Shown piece after piece: positions 7,675-16,104 of a stretch of 57,213 bases of DNA. The DNA comes from an uncultured Lachnospiraceae bacterium (GTDB taxonomy: Bacteria > Bacillota > Clostridia > Lachnospirales > Lachnospiraceae), in assembly GCA_947382415.1 (NCBI GenBank), contig CANCYO010000012.1, positions 1 to 57,213 on the forward strand, in the 5' to 3' direction. The notes beneath the pieces were generated by a model, which was given only the letters and a program-made list of their open reading frames with translations, made no database searches and was not told where the DNA came from. Numbering within the stretch: the stretch's first letter is position 1; every line of letters begins with the position of its first letter. Both the position numbers and the translations under genes were made by a program.

Positions 7675-9921
7675 ATGAATGTTCTGTTGATAGGCGGCTG
7701 CAGCAGCATGATCAACAATCTAATCATAAAATTTAATAAAGAAGGGCATCGGGTATATCTTCTGACAGGGAACAGGTATCACAGGCTTCCCTATCAGAAG
7801 GTTTTTGAGCGCTATAATTTTTCCTATGATTCCAGTTGTCTGAACGAGATCTTCGAGAGTATTTCTCCGGATCTGACCATTTTTATGGGGGCCTATGACA
7901 CGAATTTTGAATGGGAGAAGGAGGAGGCCGAGGCTGTCAAGTATTCCGCGGCCGTGATGAATATTCTCATGGGCTATGCCATGGAGGGGGAGGGAAGGTT
8001 TATCTATCTGTCCTCGGATGAGGTGTACGGCATAAGTTCGGAGGAGGATATCACGGAAAAGGAGCCGGTTTCCCCAAAGAGCTTTAAGGGCATGGTGCTG
8101 GCGCAGGCGGAGGAGATGTGTGAGAGTTACCGCAAGAGTCAGGGTCTGGATATCGTGACTATGCGCCTTGACCATCTGTACGGTATTCCAAGGGCAATGA
8201 GCGATGTGAATAATATCTGCAGCGCCATGTGTCTGGAAGCGCTGGAGAGGCAGACCATCACCATAGATGAGGACAGTCATCTGTCCGTACTTTTTGAGAG
8301 GGACGCGGTGGAGTTCCTTTATCGGTTTGCCACCGCCAAAAAGCACAGGTATTCCCTCTATAATATTTCTTCTTCCATAGAGGTGACGGAGCGCCGGATC
8401 GCGGAGATGGTTCAGAAAGCCATGGGATATGACGTGGAGATTTTTGTGCGGGAGCGGGAGCCTAAGCGGCGGATCCTTTCCAACCGTCTCTATGAGAGCG
8501 AGTTTGGCAATCCCTTTTTCTGTGAGACGGATGCCATCGTAAAAAAAATCGTGGAGCAGATGAAGCGGGACCGGCGGATCTATCTCCATGGGGAGGACCG
8601 AGAGCAGTCGCTGCATGAGAAGGTGTTGAAAAAAGCGGGATGGCTCTTTGAGGTGTTGGTGCCCTTTGCCGAGAATCTGGTGGCGTTTATCCCTTTCTTT
8701 ATGTTGAATAACCGGGCGGTGGGCAGCGAGTATTTTGCCAATCTGGATTTTTATCTGTTGTATGTGCTGTTGTTTGCCATTGTCTATGGGCAGCAGCAGG
8801 CCGTTTTTTCCGCAGTGCTTGCGGTGGCGGGGTATTGTTTCCGTCAGATGTATGACAGATCGAGTTTTGAGGTGATGCTGGACACCAATACTTATGTGTG
8901 GATCGCGCAGCTTTTTATTCTGGGTATGGCCGTGGGGTACATGCGGGACAGTATCAGGAAGCTGCGGCGTGAGAGCGAGGAGGAGCGGGACTTTCTCTCG
9001 CTGCAGTTACATGATATTCATGATATCAACAACAGTAATGTGCGGGTAAAGGACTCGCTGGAGACCCAGATTATCAATCAGAACGACAGTGTGGGCAAGA
9101 TATATGGGATTACCTCCACGCTGGATCAGTACAGTCCCGAGGAGGTGCTGTTCTACGCGGCGGAGATGATCGGCAAACTGGTGCGGAGCAGGGATGTGGC
9201 GATCTATGTGGTTTCCAACGCAAGTTATGCCAGATTGTTTTCCTCCACGTCCAAAAAGGCGCGGGCCATGGGGAATTCCATCCGTTACCCGGAGCTGGGG
9301 GAGATGTATCAGACGCTTTCCGAACAAAAGGTGTTTATCAACAGGCGTCTGGACGAGCGGTATCCACTGATGGCAAATGCGATTTTTGACGAGCGGGGAA
9401 CCATGCAGATGATACTCATGATCTGGAGTATTCCGTGGGAGAGCATGACGCTGGGACAGGCCAATCAGTTGGTGGTGATCAGCGCGCTGATCCAGAACGC
9501 GGTGCTGCGGGCCAACCGGTATCTGGCGGCCCTGGAGGAGAAGCGTTATGTGGGAGACACCCAGCTTCTGGAGACAGCGGCATTTCATTCGCTGATGCGG
9601 GCATACATGAAGGCGGAGAGAAAAGGTCTGACGGAATGTATCGTATTAAAAATCCTGACCGATATGCAGTCTGGTGCGCAGTCGGTCACACAGTCCGGCA
9701 TACAGTCCGATACACACTCTGCTCCGGCGGACTATACCCTTGCGGGACAGCAGATCATGGAAAAGCTCCGCCAGACGGACTATATCGGAACGCTGGAGGA
9801 CGGAGGGCTGTATGTCCTTCTGCCCAATACCGGCAGCGAGGATGCCCGGTTTGTCAGAGAGCGTCTGGAGGCTATCGGCTATGGGAGCGAGATTGTGGAG
9901 GGCAATATGGATGGCAGATGA
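7675..9921 (+). CDS. pelD: PelD-like c-di-GMP receptor fused to an SDR domain
   Basis: About 748 residues from ATG 7675, chosen because MNVLLIGG begins the Rossmann strand and AGGT precedes it; an in-frame ATG lies at 7654. Residues 1-290 form an SDR/epimerase-like domain whose glycine motif is degenerate (GGCSSMI) and whose Tyr-x3-Lys appears replaced by Phe (KSFKGMVL). Residues about 325-420 contain several membrane segments as in PelD, followed by a coiled-coil-like linker, a GAF-like domain and a C-terminal GGDEF-like domain. The GGDEF motif itself is lost (LEDGGL), but the inhibitory-site motif RQTD is kept at about residues 699-702. PelD is the membrane c-di-GMP receptor that switches on Pel synthesis. 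A 12-nt repeat expands a loop in this last domain. Confidence 0.85.
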   Translation: MNVLLIGGCSSMINNLIIKFNKEGHRVYLLTGNRYHRLPYQKVFERYNFSYDSSCLNEIFESISPDLTIFMGAYDTNFEWEKEEAEAVKYSAAVMNILMGYAMEGEGRFIYLSSDEVYGISSEEDITEKEPVSPKSFKGMVLAQAEEMCESYRKSQGLDIVTMRLDHLYGIPRAMSDVNNICSAMCLEALERQTITIDEDSHLSVLFERDAVEFLYRFATAKKHRYSLYNISSSIEVTERRIAEMVQKAMGYDVEIFVREREPKRRILSNRLYESEFGNPFFCETDAIVKKIVEQMKRDRRIYLHGEDREQSLHEKVLKKAGWLFEVLVPFAENLVAFIPFFMLNNRAVGSEYFANLDFYLLYVLLFAIVYGQQQAVFSAVLAVAGYCFRQMYDRSSFEVMLDTNTYVWIAQLFILGMAVGYMRDSIRKLRRESEEERDFLSLQLHDIHDINNSNVRVKDSLETQIINQNDSVGKIYGITSTLDQYSPEEVLFYAAEMIGKLVRSRDVAIYVVSNASYARLFSSTSKKARAMGNSIRYPELGEMYQTLSEQKVFINRRLDERYPLMANAIFDERGTMQMILMIWSIPWESMTLGQANQLVVISALIQNAVLRANRYLAALEEKRYVGDTQLLETAAFHSLMRAYMKAERKGLTECIVLKILTDMQSGAQSVTQSGIQSDTHSAPADYTLAGQQIMEKLRQTDYIGTLEDGGLYVLLPNTGSEDARFVRERLEAIGYGSEIVEGNMDGR
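9667..9726 (+). repeat. 12-nt in-frame repeat in pelD
   Basis: CAGTCTGGTGCG, CAGTCGGTCACA, CAGTCCGGCATA, CAGTCCGATACA and a decayed fifth unit encode QSGA, QSVT, QSGI and QSDT. The expansion sits in a loop of the GGDEF-like domain shortly before RQTD. Confidence 0.8.
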
Positions 9922-10810
9922 GATGATCGTGTTTTTGTGCATTCTGGTGCTCAATACGCTGGCTGTCGCCTGTTATCTGCTGTGGGGGCTGCACAGAAAG
10001 AACAGGGGCTGTGTGCCCAAAGCGGTGGTGATGTTTGTCTGTCCGGTGGTGGGCGGCGTTTTCTTTTTGCTTTCTTATATATGGTTCAAACTGTTTTTCT
10101 CGCAGCCCGTGGATCTGACGGATGTGGTATTCAGCAAGGAGAGAATCCGGGCCGTCATGCATGCGGAGGAGGAGCGGGAGCGCAATATGGTTCCGCTGGA
10201 AGAAGCCATCGAGATCACGGATGAGAAGGAGCTGCGCAAGCTGATGATGAACGTGGTTCGGGGAGATATTGACAAATATCTGGCTTCCATCTCTCTGGCG
10301 CTGAACAGCGAGGACACGGAGGCGGCCCACTATGCGGCCTCGGTGCTTCAGGACGCCCTGAACGATTTCAGAATGAATGTGGAGAAGCAGAGGCAGCTTG
10401 TCCTGGAGGGCGGCAAAGAGCAGAGGCTTATCGCGGAAGAGCTTATTGATTATATGAATCAGGTGCTGGAGCAGCGGGTGTTCACCGATCTGGAGCAGCA
10501 TACCTATGTGGAGATCATGGACGATATCTGTGAGATCTACTATAACGGGCAGCCTGACGAGATGAACAACAGTCAGTATGAGGCGATCAGTATGCGGCTT
10601 CTGGAGATCAATGATTTTGACAAATGTAAAAAATGGTGCGAGAGGGCCAGATATCATTATCCCAACACGCTCTCCACCTATACATGTCAGTTGAAGCTGT
10701 ATTTTACCAATGGACAGAAGCAGCGCTTTTTTGAGGTCATCGAGGAGTTAAAGCAGTCTGCGGTGGTGGTCGACAGCGAGACGCTGGAACTGATCCGGGT
10801 ATTTCAGTAA
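9911..10810 (+). CDS. pelE: PelE-like membrane/TPR protein
   Basis: 299 residues from ATG 9911, which has GGAGGG eight bases upstream and overlaps the pelD stop; ATG 9923 is an alternative. Two hydrophobic segments (about residues 5-25 and 35-60) are followed by a cytoplasmic all-helical region with TPR-like spacing (ISMRLLEINDFDKCKKWCERA, YHYPNTLSTYTCQLKLYF in segments). PelE has this layout and is thought to join PelD, PelF and PelG in the inner-membrane synthase complex. Position directly after pelD supports the call; sequence identity to characterised PelE is expected to be low. Confidence 0.8.
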   Translation: MADEMIVFLCILVLNTLAVACYLLWGLHRKNRGCVPKAVVMFVCPVVGGVFFLLSYIWFKLFFSQPVDLTDVVFSKERIRAVMHAEEERERNMVPLEEAIEITDEKELRKLMMNVVRGDIDKYLASISLALNSEDTEAAHYAASVLQDALNDFRMNVEKQRQLVLEGGKEQRLIAEELIDYMNQVLEQRVFTDLEQHTYVEIMDDICEIYYNGQPDEMNNSQYEAISMRLLEINDFDKCKKWCERARYHYPNTLSTYTCQLKLYFTNGQKQRFFEVIEELKQSAVVVDSETLELIRVFQ

Positions 10811-10822
10811 GGGCAGGTAAAA

Positions 10823-12706
10823 ATGGTATCTCGTAGAAATTTTTTCAGTATTATCATGATGATGGCGGCGCTTACGTTCATGTTTCAGTTCTCGCAGATC
10901 ATCAAGGAAAATGCCAGCAATTATGACGTCAATGAGTATGCCGGGGAAGAGCTGCCCGAGACACAGCGCATGCCGGAGGGGAGTCCTGGCGAATCCGACG
11001 GTTTCTTTCGTGAGGATGTGGCGTTTCTGGGGAGCGGCGGCAATGAGCTGGGACGCACGGTAGCCCAGTGGTGTGTGTACACCCGGAGAAACCTCACTGT
11101 TTTGGGAGATGTGGAGAGCCTGAAGGGAGAACTGCCGGATCTTGTGCTCATCGACTCCGGGCAGGTGGATTTTGACACGCAGACGGAGGCGCTTACCAGC
11201 CTTGTGCAGTCGGGAGTGCCGTTAATCTTCTGCAACCTGCCTGAGACGGCGGTGCTTGTGGAAAACGAAGCTTTGACAGAGCTTTTGGGGATATCCGAGA
11301 TCCGGGAGGAGACAGCGCAGGCGGAAGGAATCCATCTGTTTTCGGGCTTTTTGCTGGGAGGGGAGGCCATCTATAAGGCACAGACGCCCGAGGAGGAGAA
11401 GCTGCAGGATCTGGAGCTTGGCATCCCCTGGTATGTGACGGGAAAGGGTACCAAGACTTATATGGTGGGAATGCTGGATGAGAGGAAGGTCAAACGGGAG
11501 GAGTTTCCCCGGATCATCTGGAGAAACAACTGCGGGAACGCCATGGTCTTTGCAGTGAACGGAGAGTATCTGTCGGGCCTGACGGGACTGGGGATTTTGG
11601 ATGCCATGGTATACGAGATGAATTCCTGTTCGGTCTATCCGGTGGTGAATGCCCAGAATATGCTTTTGGTAGATTTTCCGATGCTTGCTCCGGAGAACGC
11701 GGCGGGTATGGAGGCGGTGTACAGCCGCAGTCCCGAGGCCGCCATGCGGGATGTGATGTGGCCGGGAATTGCGGCGATGTCAATCAGGAACAAGCTGAGA
11801 ATGACGTGTATGGTCAATACAAAATATGATTACTCGGATGCCGCGCAGCCTCAGGGGGAGGAGCTGCCCTTTTATCTGCAGCAGCTCCGGGAGGTCAGCG
11901 CCGAAGCGGGCGTCTCGTTTCGCTATAATGGGTCTGCTCCCAATGATCGGCAGGGTCAATATGAGGACGGGGCAGGCATGACGCCGGCGGATAAAATAGC
12001 GGGCGACAGGGAGTTTTATGATTCATTGGACAGCAGTTATCAGTTCGCTGCGGCTTATTTTGACAAGCTGCCCCAGCCGGCGGATAAGCTGCCCCAATCG
12101 TTGGATGAGCTGTTGGCAGGAGGTACAGGGAAGCTCGGGGCAATCCGGACAGTGGCTTTTCGGGATGGCGGGGATCTTCCGCTTCTGTCCTGGTATGGGG
12201 AGAATATTACCCTGCAGGGTATCACCGGAGACGCAGGAGAATACAGTTTTTCCATAGATTTGCAGATGCGGAGCCTTGCCACGGCTCTGGGGTATTCCAA
12301 TACCCTTATCGACATGCACAATGCCATGTGGCCGGAGTCCGAGGAGGATCAGTGGGAAAACTATTTTGACAGTATTTTCAGCAATGTGAGCACTTATTGG
12401 ACGAGGTTTGACGGCTTTGAGCAGACGGTGATGTCCGAGAGCGACAGGCGTGTGCGGAAGTTTCTGAATCTGGAATATGGGGTGGAACGGGAAGGCGACA
12501 GACTTATGCTGCGCCTGCCGGAGGAGAGCGGGGACGCATGGTTTGTCCTGCGGCTCCACGGGGAGGCCGCGGCGGATATCCGCGGCGGAGAGTTCCGGGA
12601 ACTGGAGCCCGGAGCATATCTCATCCACGCCATGGACAGCAGGGTGGAGATTGCGCTGGAGAAGGCGGGAGATGTGCTGGAGTACGCGGGTCCTTTTGCA
12701 AAATAG
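10823..12706 (+). CDS. DUF2194-like exported protein in the PelA position
   Basis: 627 residues with one N-terminal hydrophobic segment (about residues 8-25), so likely extracytoplasmic and membrane-tethered. Residues 65-160 look like a small alpha/beta domain (LPDLVLIDSGQVDF, VPLIFCNLPETAVL). The remainder fits the DUF2194 group found in Gram-positive pel clusters between pelE and pelF, where canonical loci place PelA deacetylase/hydrolase functions. I see no clear NodB deacetylase triad, so the activity is unassigned. A 21-nt duplication gives DKLPQPADKLPQSLDEL near residue 415. Starts 12 nt after pelE and ends 16 nt before pelF. Confidence 0.7.
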   Translation: MVSRRNFFSIIMMMAALTFMFQFSQIIKENASNYDVNEYAGEELPETQRMPEGSPGESDGFFREDVAFLGSGGNELGRTVAQWCVYTRRNLTVLGDVESLKGELPDLVLIDSGQVDFDTQTEALTSLVQSGVPLIFCNLPETAVLVENEALTELLGISEIREETAQAEGIHLFSGFLLGGEAIYKAQTPEEEKLQDLELGIPWYVTGKGTKTYMVGMLDERKVKREEFPRIIWRNNCGNAMVFAVNGEYLSGLTGLGILDAMVYEMNSCSVYPVVNAQNMLLVDFPMLAPENAAGMEAVYSRSPEAAMRDVMWPGIAAMSIRNKLRMTCMVNTKYDYSDAAQPQGEELPFYLQQLREVSAEAGVSFRYNGSAPNDRQGQYEDGAGMTPADKIAGDREFYDSLDSSYQFAAAYFDKLPQPADKLPQSLDELLAGGTGKLGAIRTVAFRDGGDLPLLSWYGENITLQGITGDAGEYSFSIDLQMRSLATALGYSNTLIDMHNAMWPESEEDQWENYFDSIFSNVSTYWTRFDGFEQTVMSESDRRVRKFLNLEYGVEREGDRLMLRLPEESGDAWFVLRLHGEAAADIRGGEFRELEPGAYLIHAMDSRVEIALEKAGDVLEYAGPFAK

Positions 12707-12722
12707 AAGGTGAGGAGTGTCT

Positions 12723-14201
12723 ATGAAGGTGTGTATAGTGGCGGAGGGCTGCTATCCCTATGTGGTGGGCGGCGTATCCGGCTGGATTCACAGTATGATC
12801 AAAGCGTTTCCGGATATGGAGTTCATCGTGCTGGCCATAGTCTCCAACCGTTCTCAGAGAGGAAAGTTCGTGTATGAGCTGCCGGAGAATGTCTCGGCTG
12901 TCTATGAGACGTATCTGGATGATCTGGACTGGGAGCGCAGGGCAAAGCGGGGGAAGCGTACCAATCTGAGTGTGTCTCAGTACCGGGCCCTCAGGAGCGT
13001 TGTGTTAAACCGGAATCCGGACTGGGGCACGGTCATCGACCTGTTTCAAAAGGAGCGTTTTTCCATTGACGATCTGCTGATGGGGGCGGATTTCCTTCGT
13101 ATCGTGCAGGAGTGCTATGAAAAAAAATATCCCCATATCGTATTTTCGGATTTCCTGTGGACCATGCGGTCTATTTATCTGCCCCTGTTCCTGATCCTGA
13201 AGACGCAGATTCCCGAAGCGGACATCTATCACTGTGTGGCCACGGGCTATGCGGGAGTGCTGGGCGGGATGGCCAAACAGCTCTACGGGTGCGGGCTTAT
13301 CATCTCGGAGCATGGTATTTACACCAGAGAGCGTGAGGAGGAGCTTTTGAAGGCGGGCTGGGTCAGCGGTATTTACAAAAATATCTGGATCGAGCAGTTT
13401 CGCAAGATGTCGCAGCTTGCCTATGAGCGGGCGGACAAAGTAACTTCGCTGTATGAGCACGCCAGAGAGCTGCAGCTCGATCTGGGCTGTCCGGCTGAGA
13501 AGACTCAGGTCACACCCAATGGCATCGACGTCGGGCGGTTTCAGGACATTCCGGGAAAGCAGCCTGAGGATGAGGGTTATGTCAATATCGGGGCGGTGCT
13601 TCGTGTGACGCCCATCAAGGATGTGAAGACCATGATACGCGCCTTTGCCTTTGCAAAAGAAAAGGCGCCTGCGCTGAAGCTGTGGATCATGGGTCCCTGC
13701 GATGAGGATGAGGAGTATGCCAGAGAGTGTTATGAGCTGGTGGAGGTGCTGAAGGTGCCGGACATCGTGTTTACCGGAAGGATCGATGTGAGGCAGTATC
13801 TGGGGCGGATGGATTTTACGATTCTCACCAGCATCAGCGAGGGGCAGCCCTTGACGATCCTTGAGGGGTATGCGGCGCATAAGCCCGTGATCGCCACGGA
13901 TGTGGGAAACTGCCGGGAACTGATCTACGGAGGCGGGGAGGACGACTGCGGTACGGCGGGCATCCTGACGCATATCATGAACACGGCGGAGCTTGCCGAG
14001 GGGATGGTGCGTCTAGCCCGGTCCAGGGAATTGCGGGAGCAGATGGGAGAGTGCGGCTATGCCAGAGTGATGAGCAGATATCAGCTCGCCAGGATGCAGG
14101 AGACCTATGAGCGGATCTATGACGAGGTGTTTGATATCATGTACGAGCAGAAGTATGAAAGGTGTGGGGAAAATGGCGGGAATAGGGGTCAAACTAAATA
14201 A
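12723..14201 (+). CDS. pelF: PelF glycosyltransferase (GT4)
   Basis: 492 residues from ATG 12723, preceded by GGTGAGGAG; a GTG two codons earlier is less likely. The N-terminus VCIVAEGCYPYVVGGVSGWI is the PelF signature. The C-terminal GT-B half carries TPNGIDVGRF, the donor-binding VLRVTPIKDVKTMIRAF region and the E-x7-E motif SEGQPLTILEG. PelF is the soluble glycosyltransferase that polymerises the Pel chain from a UDP-hexosamine donor. It overlaps pelG by 29 nt, suggesting coupled translation. The length is normal. Confidence 0.93.
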   Translation: MKVCIVAEGCYPYVVGGVSGWIHSMIKAFPDMEFIVLAIVSNRSQRGKFVYELPENVSAVYETYLDDLDWERRAKRGKRTNLSVSQYRALRSVVLNRNPDWGTVIDLFQKERFSIDDLLMGADFLRIVQECYEKKYPHIVFSDFLWTMRSIYLPLFLILKTQIPEADIYHCVATGYAGVLGGMAKQLYGCGLIISEHGIYTREREEELLKAGWVSGIYKNIWIEQFRKMSQLAYERADKVTSLYEHARELQLDLGCPAEKTQVTPNGIDVGRFQDIPGKQPEDEGYVNIGAVLRVTPIKDVKTMIRAFAFAKEKAPALKLWIMGPCDEDEEYARECYELVEVLKVPDIVFTGRIDVRQYLGRMDFTILTSISEGQPLTILEGYAAHKPVIATDVGNCRELIYGGGEDDCGTAGILTHIMNTAELAEGMVRLARSRELREQMGECGYARVMSRYQLARMQETYERIYDEVFDIMYEQKYERCGENGGNRGQTK

Positions 14202-15618
14202 AATATACGGTAAGCATACCATCACCACGAACCTGTTCGGTTTCAGTTACAGTACGATGATTACCATTGCGCCCATGTTTCTGGTGATTTTGGCAGTGAT
14301 CGTCATGCAGATGGCCCTGGGTTTTTCCAAGGTTGGGTATGCGGACAGGGAGTTGTATTCCTGTACGATCCTGTATATCTTTGTGTTTGCGCTTTTGACG
14401 GCATCGCCCTTCAACGCGGTGCTGTCCCGGTATATGTCGGATGTGATCTATCGGGAGAGTTATGAGGATATTCTGGCCTGCTATTATCTGGGGCTGTTTA
14501 TGAATATTGTTTTGAGCTGTCTGCTGGGGATTCCCTTTTGCATCCATGAGTATATGGCGGGCCAGGTTGGGCTGCATTATGTGCTGGCGGGATACTGCGG
14601 CTATATGTGTCTGGTTCTGGTGTTTTATTCCATGCTGTATCTGTCGATCTGTAAGGATTACGGGAAAATTTCCGTATTTTTTCTGATCGGCATGGTGGCG
14701 ACGGTTCTGTTGTCTCTGGTTCTGGTGAAGATGTTTTCCTGTGAGGTCACTTTCGGGATGCTGGTCTCGCTGGACGTGGGATTTCTGCTTATCGGGAGTC
14801 TGGAGTTTGCTCTGGTGAGGAGCTATTTCAGGGAAAACAGCGGGAAATACCGGGAGGTTCTGGGGTATTTTAAGGAGAACTGGCAGCTTGTGGTCACGAA
14901 CTTTTTGTATAATCTGGGACTGTTCATTCACAATTTTGTATTCTGGACAACGGATATGCATATGGTGGTGGCCAAATCCTTTGTGTGTATGACTACCTAT
15001 GATATGGCTACCTGTATCGCCATGTTCACCAATATCTCCTCCAGTGTGATCTTTATTTCGGGGGTGGAGATGCGTTTCCACGACCGGTATAAAAAATACT
15101 CCGAGGCGGTGATCGGAGGCAGGGGAATGGATATCCGCAATGCGAAGCTGCGGATGTTTGAGCAGCTTGCGGAGGAGCTGATGCGGCTGGTGCGTATCCA
15201 GTTTATTGTGTCGGTGGTGCTGTTTTTCCTGTGCATTATCTTTATGCCCCAGATGGGCTTTGGCGGGCTGGTGATACAGATATACCCCTGTCTGGCTGCG
15301 GGTTATTTTATCCTGTTTACCATGTACGCGGCCATGATCTTCCTGTATTATTTTAACGATTTAAACGGTGCGCTGGCCACGGCGGGGAGTTTTGTTCTGG
15401 TGACGCTTCTGGTGACGGTCCGGGCTACGCGTCTTGCGCCGATCTGGTATGGCGTGGGGCTGATCGCAGGGACGCTGGTGGGGTGGACTGTGGCGTATCT
15501 GAGGCTTCGCACCATGGAGAAAAATTTGGATGTGCATATTTTCTGCAGCGGTAGTATCATGAAATCAGGGCATGGCGTTTGCCCCTCGGGCAGAGTCTAT
15601 GAGCGCGGGCGGCAGTAA
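14173..15618 (+). CDS. pelG: PelG polysaccharide transporter (MOP superfamily)
   Basis: 481 residues from ATG 14173 (MAGIGVKLNKIYG, the usual PelG start), inside the 3' end of pelF. About twelve hydrophobic segments run through the protein, with conserved PelG patterns such as YSTMITIAPM, ASPFNAVLSRYMSDVIY and FIHNFVFW. PelG is the membrane channel or flippase that exports Pel with PelD and PelE. The tail after the last membrane segment (ending YERGRQ) is short and basic. The upstream ORF start at 14107 is rejected because it lies deep in pelF. Confidence 0.92.
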   Translation: MAGIGVKLNKIYGKHTITTNLFGFSYSTMITIAPMFLVILAVIVMQMALGFSKVGYADRELYSCTILYIFVFALLTASPFNAVLSRYMSDVIYRESYEDILACYYLGLFMNIVLSCLLGIPFCIHEYMAGQVGLHYVLAGYCGYMCLVLVFYSMLYLSICKDYGKISVFFLIGMVATVLLSLVLVKMFSCEVTFGMLVSLDVGFLLIGSLEFALVRSYFRENSGKYREVLGYFKENWQLVVTNFLYNLGLFIHNFVFWTTDMHMVVAKSFVCMTTYDMATCIAMFTNISSSVIFISGVEMRFHDRYKKYSEAVIGGRGMDIRNAKLRMFEQLAEELMRLVRIQFIVSVVLFFLCIIFMPQMGFGGLVIQIYPCLAAGYFILFTMYAAMIFLYYFNDLNGALATAGSFVLVTLLVTVRATRLAPIWYGVGLIAGTLVGWTVAYLRLRTMEKNLDVHIFCSGSIMKSGHGVCPSGRVYERGRQ

Positions 15619-15693
15619 TGTGGGAAATGCCGTGAGGTATGCGGTAATATGCAGAGGAACAGCGCAATTGTGATCGGGAAGGAGGGGAAGAGC

Positions 15694-16104
15694 TTGGAAC
15701 CGGGAGTGATTTTGCAGATTATTTTGATAGCGGTGGGGGGCGTTTTGCTGGCGGCGGTGGTGTCGTCTCTGGCAAAGCGCAAGATGACGGAATCCTTTTG
15801 CCTCACATGGGGATTGATCGCCATCATCATCATTCTGGCGGGAATATTGCTTCGGCCTGCCGAGTGGAATAAGTATATCAGCGGTATGGGGATGCTGCTG
15901 CTTCTGATGATCGGCTTCTGCATCATATACGGCGCGTATTTCATGAGCGGCAAGGTGTCGGATCTGATCAGGAAAAATACGGAGCTTGCCATGCAGGTGT
16001 CTCTTCTGAATCATGAGAAGGAGGAACTGCACAGACGGCTCGATGAGCTTGCAGACAGGATGGAATCGAAAAAAACAGATCAAGAAGCGGGTGGCATGGA
16101 ATGA
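15694..16104 (+). CDS. DUF2304 small membrane protein
   Basis: 136 residues from TTG 15694, which has GGAGGGG six bases upstream; ATG 15649 would add 15 residues with poor spacing. Three hydrophobic segments (LQIILIAVGGVLLAAVV, LIAIIIILAGILL, MLLLLMIGFCIIYG) are followed by a coiled coil (NTELAMQVSLLNHEKEEL). This is the DUF2304 pattern, commonly paired with GT2 dolichol-phosphate-mannose-like enzymes; such an enzyme lies two genes on. Stop overlaps the next start (ATGA). Probably an accessory of lipid-linked sugar transfer. Confidence 0.75.
   Translation: MEPGVILQIILIAVGGVLLAAVVSSLAKRKMTESFCLTWGLIAIIIILAGILLRPAEWNKYISGMGMLLLLMIGFCIIYGAYFMSGKVSDLIRKNTELAMQVSLLNHEKEELHRRLDELADRMESKKTDQEAGGME

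Noticed and set aside
14107..14172. Longer pelG start at 14107
   Set aside because: It lies in the pelF coding end in another frame. MAGIGVKL at 14173 matches the usual PelG N-terminus.
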